DNA of 64,000 nucleotides from assembly GCA_021904315.1 (NCBI GenBank), contig CM038919.1, positions 11,649,666-11,713,665 on the forward strand, read 5' to 3'. The position numbers and the translations under genes were made by a program. Below, piece after piece: positions 12,520-24,435 of the stretch (its first letter is position 1; the number at the start of each line of letters is the position of its first letter). The DNA is from Sphagnum magellanicum. Its lineage: Eukaryota > Streptophyta > Sphagnopsida > Sphagnales > Sphagnaceae. The notes below the pieces were generated by a model. That model made no database searches. It worked only from the letters and a program-made list of their open reading frames with translations, and was not told the DNA's origin.

Positions 12520-13233
12520 GAGCATCTCCAGCAGTGCTCAGTATGTGACCCTGAGAATATATTTTTCACATCCAAGAAGTTTTACTTATTTACCCTTTTT
12601 TTTCAGTCCCACCCACAAAACTGAAACTGGGATAGTAAATAGGTGGGAGACTACTAATGGCAAACCACCTGGACCAATCAGTATGATGGGGCAATCAGAA
12701 ACACTGAGCAGGAGTTGGATCATATTTACTCTTTTCTCCAGGTGCATAATGTTGCTGCTGTGCTATTCACCACCCACCACAAACTCTGCAATTATGTTGA
12801 GCCGAAACTATTTTCCTCAGCCAAATCAGCATATCTTGACTTTTCTTCATCTAATTTTACTCTGCAGGATCATATAGTGACCGGTGAGCTACCCCAGCCG
12901 TGCTCATGATGTGACCTTGCAAACATTTTTTTTACATCCAAAGTCTGTTTATTTATTGTGTTGCAACCCCACTTAGAAAACTGAAACAGGGACAGGAAAT
13001 AGGTTGGGGACTACTAATAGCAAACCACCTATCAGAAACACTGAGCATCAATTAGGTCATATTTATTACACTCTTTTCTGCACGTGCACAAGGTACTACG
13101 CCTTTGTGCCAGCCACCTGAAAATGTCCCAAAAAAAAAACCATTTTCCTGAGCGAAACCCCCCGCAAATTTTAGATTCTTTTCATCTAATTTTGCTCTGC
13201 AGGATCACATACCGAGCACTCTTGGAGATGCTC
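12520..13233. mobile_element. Tandem dimer of a GAGCATCTCC-type MITE
   Basis: The left end begins GAGCATCTCCAGCAGTGCTC and the right end is its inverted form with four or five mismatches over about 34 bp. Inside, the left and right halves (about 12520-12893 and 12894-13233) are related: both hold GTGCTCA..ATGTGACC, ACCCACAAAACTGAAAC-like, GGGACTACTAATAGCAAACCACC-like and TCATCTAATTTTACTCTGCAGGATCA-like blocks in the same order. It is flanked by TAA on the left and TTA on the right. A solo copy lies at 42802-43128. The short frames it contains are not genes. Confidence 0.75.
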
Positions 13234-16200
13234 TTAGAGCATTACCAGCATGGCTCAACATGTGACCCTGCAAATGAAAATTGAATAAAGAAAAGTCAAA
13301 ACAAGGCATGAAAATTGTTTTGTTCCTACATATTTGCACTGTTTGCTGAGGCTGGTAAATGATGGATCAAAGCTATCCACAGGCACATTTTGATTTAATT
13401 GATGACACGTTTGTATGACACCATCAAAACAGTAGTCACCAGATATAACTGCAACAACACACACACTCTTTTAGATAAAAAAAAGAAATTTGGCAACAAA
13501 GTTTTAAAAAATAATAAAATTTTCACCAAAATAAGGTCACCTCTTATGAGAAGGACTAAGGAACAATAATGCAGTTTCATCTGGTCCCACATTTTGAGGA
13601 ATGGTGACCAAATGTTACTGAGAATTTTGAGTTCATTATTTGAGGATGGCCAAGGTGAATCATCCTCTACACTGACACTCTCACCTTCTTAACTAAGACA
13701 TCCTTATTATACACTATATTTAATTGCACCAGGAGTTTCAAGCACCATGAATTAGTCATCCTTCAACCAAAAACAAAAAGTTGTTTGTCTCTATGTGTAG
13801 GTCATACTTACTACCTCTTCCAAGCCTGCCTACCTCACTCCTTCCCTTAATAGATATCATTGCCTTTTTCCCTTCTCACCTCAATGATATGAAAAGGCAA
13901 ATTAACAATCAACATGTTGCTTTTCATGTTTCATCTTATCTATAATTTAAAAGAAAAATCAAATTGACATAAATAATGATGAACTACAGGGAACCATATG
14001 GTAACATAAAAGTGAGAAAAATTAATGAGGAACAAGAGAGAATTTTATTTTTTTTTGGGCTCAATTTGGAACCTTGCCCTTCAAACAAGGACATTAAACT
14101 CATTTATATAATAAAAATGTTTATTGTTTGTTTGTCCATGTTTGAAAGCACACACATCATGTGCCCTTTTGATAGAAAGTAAAAGCTTTGCAAAAAGATA
14201 TCATTGTTAATATTCAATGTTATAAGGAAAACGTAAATTATGCTAGAACTAAATGTATGTGCTTTTTGTAATAACACAATGTTTGTTGCATTGAATGTTG
14301 AATTGAAAGAAAATTTTTAAGCTTGTTTTCACATGTGTGCTAAGATATATGATAACATTTAAAATTTTAATTTAATTTGATTTAATTTGGATCTTAGCCT
14401 TGGAAATTCAAAGGTGTCCCATTATCAAATTGATCTTTCATTCCTTGATAAAGTTAATAAACTATAATTGGCACAATACCTAATTTCAAATTGCTTTTTT
14501 GCCATGTTTACTTGTGAGAATCACAAGCATCCTAACTAGTATTTACAATGTTTAAAAATAAACCCTAAAAAATTAGGGTTTGTACCATGATATTAGTGTA
14601 AATGTTGGTTCACCCAAGGTTTTGAAAACCTAATAGAACATTATTTATTTATTTTTTGTTATAGGTTTGAACTTGCCATAAGTGATAGAACCATTGTGTA
14701 ATGCATTACTTATTTAATACAATTAAACAATAGTTATAATTAGTGCATGTTTACTTTTTCCATACATGTCTTATTGATAGGGTGTTTTTTTTGGGTGTAG
14801 GGTAAAGCCCCAAGCTCAAGCCATTCTCAAAATAAGGGACCTAAGATGAGCCAATGGTCAAGTCTAATCCTACATTTTGGGAATGTCCCTCGCCATAGCA
14901 AAACATGAATCAAAATAACTATGAACTTAAACATCATTTGTAAATCACTAGGCATAGAAGTGGGATGGTTCTTACTCCTACTCACAAAAAATGGGAGGGA
15001 TCTTACACCTTTAGGTAGCTGTGATTTTCCTCATTCTTACAAAGGAAGCATAATATCCCTCCTCTTTTCTAAGAAGGATATTCATGGATGAAAAATACCT
15101 TCAAAATTAGCTGAGGTTAAAAAAAACACTGAGGTTCATGGGTGAAGTAAGCCATAATAAGTAATTCTCCACCAACCCCTTCCTAAAAAATAAGTGCTAC
15201 CCCATCTTCTTCTTCACCTAGTTAGAGTTCCCCCCTTGCCTTTGGGCAGAAAGCACCACCAACTTCAACTAATTATGAGACTTGAGCTAAGTCCATATGT
15301 TGGCCACAATTGCAATTCTTCCAATTGGTTTAAAAATTAAAACTAAATTTGTGAGGGGTTCATTCATAATTGGGGTTTCAAAAAGGAGTGTCCAAATAGG
15401 ACAACTTTGAGTTTTTTTTTCTTCCTTATTTATATTATTATTATTGTAATGAATTGTTGTATGTCAATAGATAAAATGATGTTATGTTAAATCAATTAAA
15501 ATATTTTTAATATTATATAAATATCATTAGAATAATTATATCAAATATCTTGATTATATTTTTAAAAAAGAAATTTGAATTATGTTTTAAATAATGCAAA
15601 TAATGTCAAATTTTTATGAATAAATTATTTTTATGTTTATGTTTGACGATGTTCATTGGATGCATTTTAAAAATATTAGAAATTATAATTTTTTCTGAAG
15701 ATATAAAAAATCAAGTGTGTTTTTTCCTTTGCTTCTCAGTGGCTTCCTTATTTGTCTATTGTTATTACCTTTTTTTTTTTTTTTTGCCTTTGAGCATCAT
15801 CATCATCTACCTTCCTCCTCTTATCCTATTTCTCCATCCTTGTATTATTCCCAAAAGAAACAACCACCCTAGAATGGCAGCTTGGACACTATATATATAT
15901 CATTTGTAGGGAATGTTGAAAATTTCAAAAATAATTTTTTTCAAGGAACAAAATTGTGTGAAGGAAAACAAAAATTTTTTTTCAAATATTGAGGAATATT
16001 TTTTATTCAACATGAAAATTTCTCAAAATTAATTATTAATTTATTAAACACTGGGCAAAAGGCAGGTGTGCCCACACCCTTTGGATAAGACAAGAAATTA
16101 TTTCTCAAAGCAACCCTCCCTTGGTTCCAAACCTAGGAATGCACTTTCTCATATGAGCATTTGGTTTAATACTTGGTTGCACATGATTAATAATAACATG

Positions 16201-17636
16201 GAATATTATTTTTTTGGAGCTTTGTGCATTAGTTAAACAAAACAAATTGTGTACATAATTTTTTATTTTAATTATGTTTAATGAAGATGGTGGGAAATAT
16301 ACATCCATCCATCATCACCCATGTGCACCTTCAGCACCACACCCAATGATAGTCCATACTATTATTAAACTCCCATAAATCAATGGGGTGCTTGGTTTGG
16401 GTATCTATTAATATTTGTGTTCATTAATTATTAGCACATGTTCCTCCACTTACTCAATGCCCATTGCCATTGGATGTGCTTTTTATGTAGTTGTGGAGCT
16501 TAGTTAGTTGGTAATGGGATTTTGAGGTTGTTGTTGTCTTTGGTGAATTTTTTTTCTATAGTTTTTGGGTCCTTTGGGAATTTGTAAGCTATTCATAATG
16601 TGCTTCCATGGGTCCAAATATCTTTCCAGATTGGAATGAACTAGGCACCAAAAAAATGGCCCCACCATGTGATGGTGGGCTAAGGTATCCTAGGGAAGTC
16701 CTCCCCACTTCTCTCATCCCCTACCCCAGTTTCATCCCCCCCTTTTTTTTTTAAATGTGTAAAGTTCTCATATTTGATGATGAAATCATCAAATTGGGGA
16801 CCAGTGATGAAAATGGGGTGAAATTATTTTATTTTATTTTTCGTTTGAGGAATTTCTTAGGGTTATTATTATTGGGTTTTTTTTAAAAATGAAAATCCGT
16901 GTTTTGATTACAAAGTTATTTTAGGGTTTGGTTTATGGATTATATAGAATGATTTTAAAAGAATTTTTCTACATGGAACTGTATAAGTGGGCTCTTTCCC
17001 TTCACATTTCTTTCTCATTTTCACTTGTGAGAATTTCATTTTTTTTCTTCACTCACTACTCCACATTTTTCTAGTTTTTTTTTTCTTGCAATTATTCATA
17101 TCTTTCCATTTTCACTTGTGAGAGTTCCTTTGATTTTTGCTCGTCACTTTAAATTTTTTTTGGTTTTTTTTTTTAAAGTTATTTTTCATTTAAATTAATT
17201 TTTTTCAAGTGGGTATCTCAATTTGTTTGGTATTTCAATTTTTCTAGTTTTTTAAGGGAGTGTTTTTCATTTTTTTTTCTTTATAAATAAAAATTTAAAT
17301 AGGGATTTTTTGGGATTTTTTTTAGGGTTTAAAAAATAATTTATATGGAGTTTGCAAGGGACTTTTTTGTGTGTTTCATAGCTTCTTCTAACAATGATGC
17401 ATTTTTGGACATGGGTGATTAAAAAATGATGTTTAAAAGGACACATAAGTAACATCAAATTGTGTTTACGATTACCATTGTGAATGTTAACACATTGGAG
17501 TTGTTCAATGTAAATGAGTTAAAGCACAATGTTGGTCAATTAGTTAACCAAGTTGTGCACATGTAAGACATGTTCATCACAATGTCAACAATTCTTGGAA
17601 GTTTGTTGAAGACTTTAACAAGCTGAAGTTTGTCAA
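13234..17636. other. Intergenic, gene-poor AT-rich stretch
   Basis: No open frame above about 100 codons shows family motifs. Text is dominated by poly-A/T, ATT-rich sequence and short stutters. 15616-15909 is an open frame rich in Phe/Leu/Ile with a poly-T run, which I take as compositional. The last 180 bases may be the decayed 5' part of the adjoining transposase relic. Confidence 0.45.
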
Positions 17637-18435
17637 AATTTGATGAACTAGTAGCACTAATGGTCCCCACCATTCAATTACATATAAAATCAATTAGTGA
17701 AGGTCACACTGTGACATGGTGATTAACTAAATTGAGACTAGAACAATCATTGTTCTTGTTCATCTTATACACTAAACATGACTAGATGTCATTATGTATG
17801 ACACATTTTTAGGAAATTGCACAAAATTACATGTGATGATGAAGTTTTCCATGCATCCCGCATTAATGAGCCCATAGGTCATAAGATTTGATGGCCTTCT
17901 ATCAAAAATAGGCTACCTGTGGTAAACATCTGCCAAAGTTTCAAGGTTATATTACATTCATTGATGGGTATGTCATCAAGATTCGCAAGCCCTAAAACAA
18001 CAATGATCAGATGTCATCATTCAATAGGCATAAAAAAATGTATTGTATGAACAACATGATGTTTTTAAACCATCATGTTGAACAACATGTATTATATGAA
18101 CAACATGATGGCCTTAGACCATTGTCAATTGTTCGATTTACTTGAACAACGAGTATCCTAGTTTTTTCCGTGATGTGAACATCTTGGGCAAATTAAACCT
18201 TGATACAAAAATTGGCATTAGATTTTTGTACATATACATGAGTGTTTTGAATATTTATTAATTGACTTAGGTTATATAGGCAAATAGATGTTTGTGATGC
18301 AACAACTTGGGAGGCACAAGCTTGCCCTTCGGCATGATGTAGATGGAGTGCATGCATACAACGAAATATATGTAAGGTATAAAATATAGGTGAAGTGGGG
18401 AATTAGGGAATTAAGAAATGGAAATGAAAAAGATT
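17637..18435 (+). pseudogene. PIF/Harbinger (HARBI1-like) transposase relic, lineage 1
   Basis: Frame-shifted pieces match the order of plant Harbinger transposases: FDELVALMVPTIQLH, then EQSLFLFILYTKHD, then a first-Asp motif FIDGYVIKIRKP, then KKMYCMNN, then YPSFFRDVNIL (second Asp), then MFVMQQLGRHKLALRHDVDG with HAYNEIYVRY, then VKWGIRELRNGNEK. In active relatives the last motif is VEWGI, so the catalytic Glu appears to be Lys here. Many stops and frameshifts: a dead copy. The family call rests on ordered motif similarity; no terminal repeats were identified around it. Confidence 0.72.
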
Positions 18436-18829
18436 AATGATGGGTGCAAATGACATAATATGAACCACACCCACCACTTTGGGTAATTTTTTATTTGGGA
18501 ATACTTTTGGTATATTTTAATTTTGCAAATTGAAAAAAATTATTATGACCTTAAAAGATGTTGTATTATAGTGTAATGTATGTTTAAAAAGTCTCCTCAA
18601 AAATAAATGTTCTCACAATGTTTATTAAACATTAATTACAACATTTAATGAATGTTTTTGAATATTATATTGTCATTAAATTCATTCCAAATCATATCAC
18701 ATGTTTTCATAATATATGTTGCCCATATTTGTGCAAACAAATTAACCATTTTCAACATTAGATTAATTTTGACCTAAAAACATAAAAATTGAAAAAATGG
18801 TTACATGTGTTGTGGTTTTTTTTAAACTC

Positions 18830-19650
18830 TTGGCTACTCCTTGAGGCTTTGTGATTTCACAAAGGAAAGGTACAATCACAACTTGGTCCCAACTACAACT
18901 ATTTTCATTAATTCCTACACATAATATGGTTGTGATGGGGACTTCTAGCTATAGGTCTAACACACCTTTAACCTTTGCTTTAAATTATATGTAATCTATC
19001 AAAATTCGTAAGTCTTTAGTTACTTTGAAATTGTTAAATTTCACTTTTCTCTCCATCTTTATGTTAAACTTCATCTTCGCTTTGATTAAAATTCTCTAAT
19101 CCTTATTGTTAACCACCGTCTCCCATGCCACGGTGGCAAAGTTGTAGGACTATGATTATAGCATTTGCCTTTTGTTTATGTCTTGCCATTCAAAATACAT
19201 GTAAAACTAAAGCTTAAGCTAGATGATAGAGTAAATGTTGGTTCATTTACAAATTCATAAACCATAGGAATATGGGCCCTAAGTACTATTGGTGGGGTAA
19301 ATGTCCCATCAATCACACAAGTTTACTAACATTCGAAAATGTTTTGAGTGGCATGACCAATTTTTTGCCTTTCATTATGCCAAGGCATCTTCATTTTGCA
19401 ACATAACTTTCTTATTCCTTTCAACATTGGATGTCTTAATCTGGAACTCTTTCAAAATGTTTTAGAGTTGGTCTTTCAAAGTGTCTTCTTGAAAAGGACC
19501 ATGAGGATAATTTGCTTTCTATTTAACATATATCACCTTCCACAAAAAACTAGGTAGAAATTGTGTCATTTACTTTTCATCTTTTGAGGAAAATGAAGTC
19601 AATCATAACTTCTAGCCATGGTGCTCAAATGGAGTGATTCTACTTCACTT
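18830..19650 (-). pseudogene. Second decayed coiled-coil ORF relic
   Basis: On the minus strand a broken frame gives a Lys/Glu-rich run (QEDTLKDQL, NILKEFQIKTSNVERNK, VMLQNEDALA) followed by further fragments with stops. It resembles in style the relic at 541-917 and may be part of a repeated family. Function unknown. Confidence 0.28.
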
Positions 19651-20239
19651 TTTTTATGGAGACACAATGGCAAACATCATTATGAAAATTTCAACTTACA
19701 TAGTGACATTATTTCAAGGAACTTTTTAAATTGTAGCTAATTAAAATAAATGTGGGAACACCTTGCCAAAAAAAATATTTCTTATTAGTTTTAAAGGAAT
19801 TGTTTTTAAAAAAAACTTAATATTTTATTTCCAAAACTTGTGTCATTCGTTAACAATTTTTTGCAAAAAAAGAAATTATTTTGTGATTGTTTTTTCTTTG
19901 TGGCTATTTTTGCCTTTGGTTGACATAGATGATAGTTCATCCTTTGCATCTAAGTCAAACTTCCATGCTTGCATCACCACATGGGACTCTTCATGATCAT
20001 TCATCATGCATTACACTTAATGACACACATACACTTTTAACTATCTATAGAATATAACCTTTGTCCAAGTCAAAAAAACACATTGTGACAAAGTCACACT
20101 ATGACATTGTGACACTATCACAGTCCTTGAAAGCCTTTGGATTTTTTGGAACATTTTATATTTAGCCTTTAGAATTCCAAATGGATTCCATACAAAGCCC
20201 TTAAATACAAACTAAATGGTTAGCTAAAGCCTTTAAAAT

Positions 20240-21245
20240 TAAAACCAAACTTTAACTCAATGGAGTAATTTTGTAAATGATGGAAACAAACCTAACATTT
20301 AATGAATCAACCTTCAAATTTAATGAAATAATATTTAATATATGAAATTGTCCTCAAAATGATGAAATTACATTTACATTTGATGAATCAATCCTCAAAT
20401 TCAATGAAACAATCCCCAATCAATGAAATAATCTTCAAAATTATGGAAATAAACTTGCATTTGATGTATTAGCCTTCAAATTTAAACAATCCTCATTCAA
20501 TGAAACATTCTTCAAAATGATGAAAATATACTTGCACTTGATGAATCAACCTTCAAAATCAATGAGATAATCCCCAAAATATTGGAAATATACTTACATT
20601 TGATGAATTAGCCTTCAAATTCAATAAAACAATTGCCAAAATGATGGAAACAAACTTGCATTTGATGCATCAACTTTTAAATTCAATCAAACAATTCCTA
20701 ATTCAATAAAATAGTTGCCAAAATGATGGAAATGGAATTGCACTTAATGATTCAACTTTTAAATCAATGATGCAATTGCTTAAATTTAGGAACCAACTTT
20801 CAATTCAATGAAATAGTCACCATCAAATTACAACTAGACTTTGATTCAATGAAAGTCTTTTCCATGTTGGAATCAAATTTCAATTTCAATATAACAATCC
20901 CCCAATTGATGGAAATAATTTGCAAAATGTTGGAACCAAACTTTAATTCAATGAAACAATCTCCTAACTAATGCAAATACTTGCAAAAATGTTGGAAACA
21001 TACCTCAAACTCAAATGAAATAGTTACCAAATTGATGAAATTTAATAAAATAATCCCCAAGTTAAAATCAAATTCCAAAATAGTTTTCCAATTCATAGAG
21101 TTAAATTTCAATCAATGAACTTAAACCTTAAATATTGGAACTAGACTTGCATTTGATGAACTTTGATCCAAAATGATGGAATCAAACTTCAATACAATGA
21201 AATAGTCCTCTAAATGTTGGAACCTCCAAATCAATTCAAGTTGCC
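20240..21245. repeat. Degenerate minisatellite, about 62 or 82 bp period
   Basis: Blocks CATTTGATGAATCAACC, TTCAAATTCAATGAAACAA, TCCCCAA and AAAATGATGGAAA recur in order. The CATTTGATGAAT block is at about 20296, 20376, 20458, 20535, 20597, 20659 and 20741, giving spacings near 62 and 80 bp; the difference is an extra 20-bp CAATCCCC..AATGAA piece. The array degrades towards 21245. Confidence 0.75.
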
Positions 21246-24016
21246 ATAATGAAGTTTGGAGATAATAAAATTCTATCATAGATGGCAAAATCCAAACAAT
21301 TTGATGCATATCAGATTTTTCAAAACCAATTCACTTCACTTCAAGTTCATAAGAGGTCAAATTTACACATAATTATCATCAACAGACCTATTTACACATA
21401 CAAAATGAGGTTCCAACATACAAAATGTACGTTTATAAAACTTCATTCTACCTAAGGATTTCCAACATAAAATTAGAATCCTATAAAATTAAGTGTACTT
21501 AGAATCATTTGTAATGATGTTTAGGTCATTTACAAGCAAACATGACTTAAACAATGTACTTCAAACTTTAGGCGGGCTTCAAAAGACCCCCTTGCAATGT
21601 TGTTTTTTAAAAGGTGTAAAGGTATGATTTATGATCAATTGTAACAATTTCCATTGTGTTCCAAGCCACATCACTTTCACCTATAACCTTAAACCACACC
21701 TTGTTTACTTGATTAAAACATTGTAACATGGAGAAGATCATGGGCAAATGGGGCAATATGTTGTTTATTACTAAAACATTAGTTAGGAGATACAACAAAA
21801 TGTTTATGGGTACAATTGCGAGTCTCATCTCCTCACATCTTGTCACATATTGGGATTAATAATTTAAATGTTGTGATGGAAATAACCAATATGAAGTAAG
21901 AGCATGGAGATCACATTGTGCTAACTATGTGGTAGTTAGTTTTTCAACAATCTTGTAATGTTTCAAGTATTAAATGGATGTGGACCACAACATTAAAAGG
22001 TCAAACTCCCAAATGTTAGGGTTTGAAGTATGATAATCATAAAAATTCTTTTGCCTTCTAGAAAGCTTTCAACTAACACCATTTCTATTGATGTTTGGAA
22101 ATTGGAACACTCAAACAAAACCTTAATCATTGACTTTGGAAATAGAGAAATGGGCACAACTTTTGAGTTAAAATTTTTGTTGACAACAATAGTCTTCCAC
22201 TTTGTTACAAATTTGAAACATGTGTCATCAAGGTTTTGTTGGCCATGTTTGGTCCTTCTTCACAAGTCCTCGTGCAAGAGTTCCAAACCTTTTATGCTCA
22301 TGGTCCTCCCACTTTCATAGAAACTTTCACAAGCACTTTTTAAAAACCAAACATCATATGCACTCCCTTGCACATAGTTTTTTCCTTTTTTTCTTGCACA
22401 CTTCATGCAAGTAGACCAACAAGCATTCTCACAAGTCTTGATTAATTCACACACACAAAATGATATAAAAGCTAGATTCGGGATGACATTAGTTTTGCAC
22501 CATAACTGATCCAAAAATATTTTCTATTTGTTATTTTGAGTTTACAACACTCATACCCTAGTACAATTTTTGTCTTTTTATATTTGAATATCAGCCATGT
22601 TCACCCCCTAATTAAAAGAATTTACAAATAATTTCACAACATTTATAAACAAACTACCAAGTTTGTTTTGCTTTTTGAATGATCATCCATTGTGGTGGAC
22701 AATAATTGGTTAAAGAATCGGTACTGCTAGGTTGTAACAAGTGTAATTCAAACCAATGTTGGCAAAATCTTGGTTTTTATTGGAACTACTTGTCCAAATT
22801 CAAGGTTTTCTAATGAAAAGGAAGCTCTCCATTAAAGGTGTAGTTAATAATTTTGAAAAATAAAACTCATTGATTTTGGCTCTAGATGAAATTTTCTTAA
22901 CCAAGTTCAACATTTAACATGTCTATTCTTGATAAAACCTTTTCGTTTTGATTTTGGGATGGGTTTGGTTTCAATTTATTAATTAATTGAAAATGCATTT
23001 AAAAGATTTTCCATTATGTAATGAGTTGGTTCCTTGTGAAGTAAATTCATTGCACATTTCCTATTTTTACATGTTGTTAGTTTGCACTTGCCATTAGGGT
23101 GGTGGAACCATTATGCAACGAACCACCTTGTTCATGAACTTAATAATTCTATGACAAGCTACACCTACATAAACCACACCCCCATGCAAACAACCACCAT
23201 TTTAATTGATTTTTTGGTTCTTGCTCAACACTGGCGGTGAGGATATCAAAATTTACCCACTTTTGAATTCTAGGCCAATAGGATTTTTCATTTTGAATTG
23301 GGTCAAATCAAACTGAACCATATTGCAAGTCTAAACAAAAGAATCAAATCATGTAGCTACTAGGTACTACCCTAAATTACCCTAGTAGGTATCTTGGTAC
23401 TATCATAATAAACTATCCTAACATATATCTCTTTAACCATTCTACACATCAATCTTATGGCTCCTATTGTTTCATCCCATGGAGTGTTATCTACAACATA
23501 AAAAGCCTATGACCGTAGAAATTATAAACCTATAAACTAGAAACCCTAAAGTTTATGTAAATTTCTAAGAACCTATCCCCCACCTAAACCTTTCACCTAG
23601 ACCTTGTGAAAAAGCCCTTAAGACTATCTAGGTCTAGTTTAAGGTGGTATTGGGTCCACATAACTAAGACCTAGATCTAGTTGGAAACCCAAACCTGACC
23701 AACATTGGTTCGACATTGTCTTGGAATGGCACTTGGCAAAATTTGCATAAGTGGGTACAAAGCAAATCATCATTTCTATATCTTTTGGTTCATTTTGAGT
23801 TACTTAAGACCCTTGTGAAAATTCAGCATCTTGAAAATTAGGTTATTGCTGCAAATTTTGTGGACCTTGCTGCCAGCAGTACCAACAATACAATTAGTCC
23901 AAAACCCAAGACATAAAACCCTAAATACTAAACCCTAAATACTGAACCCTAAAATGTGGTCCACATAATTTAATGCAAATCAAAACTTTGTTGGTGTCCT
24001 TGCTAAGGGGAACTAA
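21246..24016. other. Intergenic, repeats and small unrecognised frames
   Basis: Minus-strand frames at 21607-21846 and 22260-22514 lack recognised domains; the latter has a Cys-rich CENACWSTCMKCARKKG patch that could be a relic of a transposon protein. Part of 23060-23120 weakly resembles 14660-14710. A run of telomere-like AAACCCTAAATACT words is at 23907-23953. Confidence 0.4.
23907..23953. repeat. Degenerate telomere-like words (CCCTAAATACT)
   Basis: Four spaced ACCCTAAA-type words, the plant telomere motif with insertions, 80 bases left of the MITE at 24017. Too short and degenerate to be a telomere. Confidence 0.6.
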
Positions 24017-24435
24017 GGCCCATTTTACACTAGGAGTCAGGGCCGAAAAAACTGGGGGCCAACTTTGAGCATTTTTGGCTTGCTGTTTGGCCCCAAGTTA
24101 CTAATAAATGCTAGAACATTGATGTCAGGATATTAATAAATTGCTGAAACATTGGCCCAAAGGGTTGCAAATTGGCCTCCCAAATTTGATGGTATCCTTT
24201 TTTCAGCATTGGGGCCAATACAAGGCCCTAAAGTTCAGCATGTATTAGTAACTTTGGGCAGATTGAAGAGATTTTTTTTTCTAGTTCAGCCTTGACTCCT
24301 AGTGGGTTTAGGGTTTAGGGTTTAAACCCTAAACCCTAAACCCTAAACCCCTTGAGGCTGATTTCAACTTTTGCACCAATAGGAATGTTTGATTTGGGTT
24401 GAAATCGGCCCTGACTCCTAGTGTAAAAGCAGGCC
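24017..24435. mobile_element. Tourist-like (PIF/Harbinger) MITE with long inverted arms
   Basis: A 419-bp element bounded by TAA on both sides. Its ends are inverted: left GGCCCATTTTACACTAGGAG then TCAGGGCCG, right the complement with one extra base. Inverted similarity continues inward, for example CCAAGTTACTAATAAATGC near 24093 against GCATGTATTAGTAACTTTGG near 24237. The whole element can therefore fold as a long hairpin. The centre is a palindrome of telomere repeats (24304-24351). No coding capacity; the plus-strand frame at 24399-24599 starts in the right arm and is fortuitous. Confidence 0.8.
24304..24351. repeat. Head-to-head telomere repeat palindrome
   Basis: Twenty bases of GGGTTTA repeats (24304-24323) run straight into their exact complement (24324-24343), followed by one more TAAACCC unit. 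It forms the apex region of the MITE hairpin. Confidence 0.95.

Noticed and set aside
15616-15909. Small membrane protein gene
   Set aside because: The hydrophobic text comes from a poly-T run and ATT-rich sequence; no supporting context.
24304-24351. True telomere or chromosome end
   Set aside because: Only about 48 bases, inverted about its centre and inside a TAA-flanked element.
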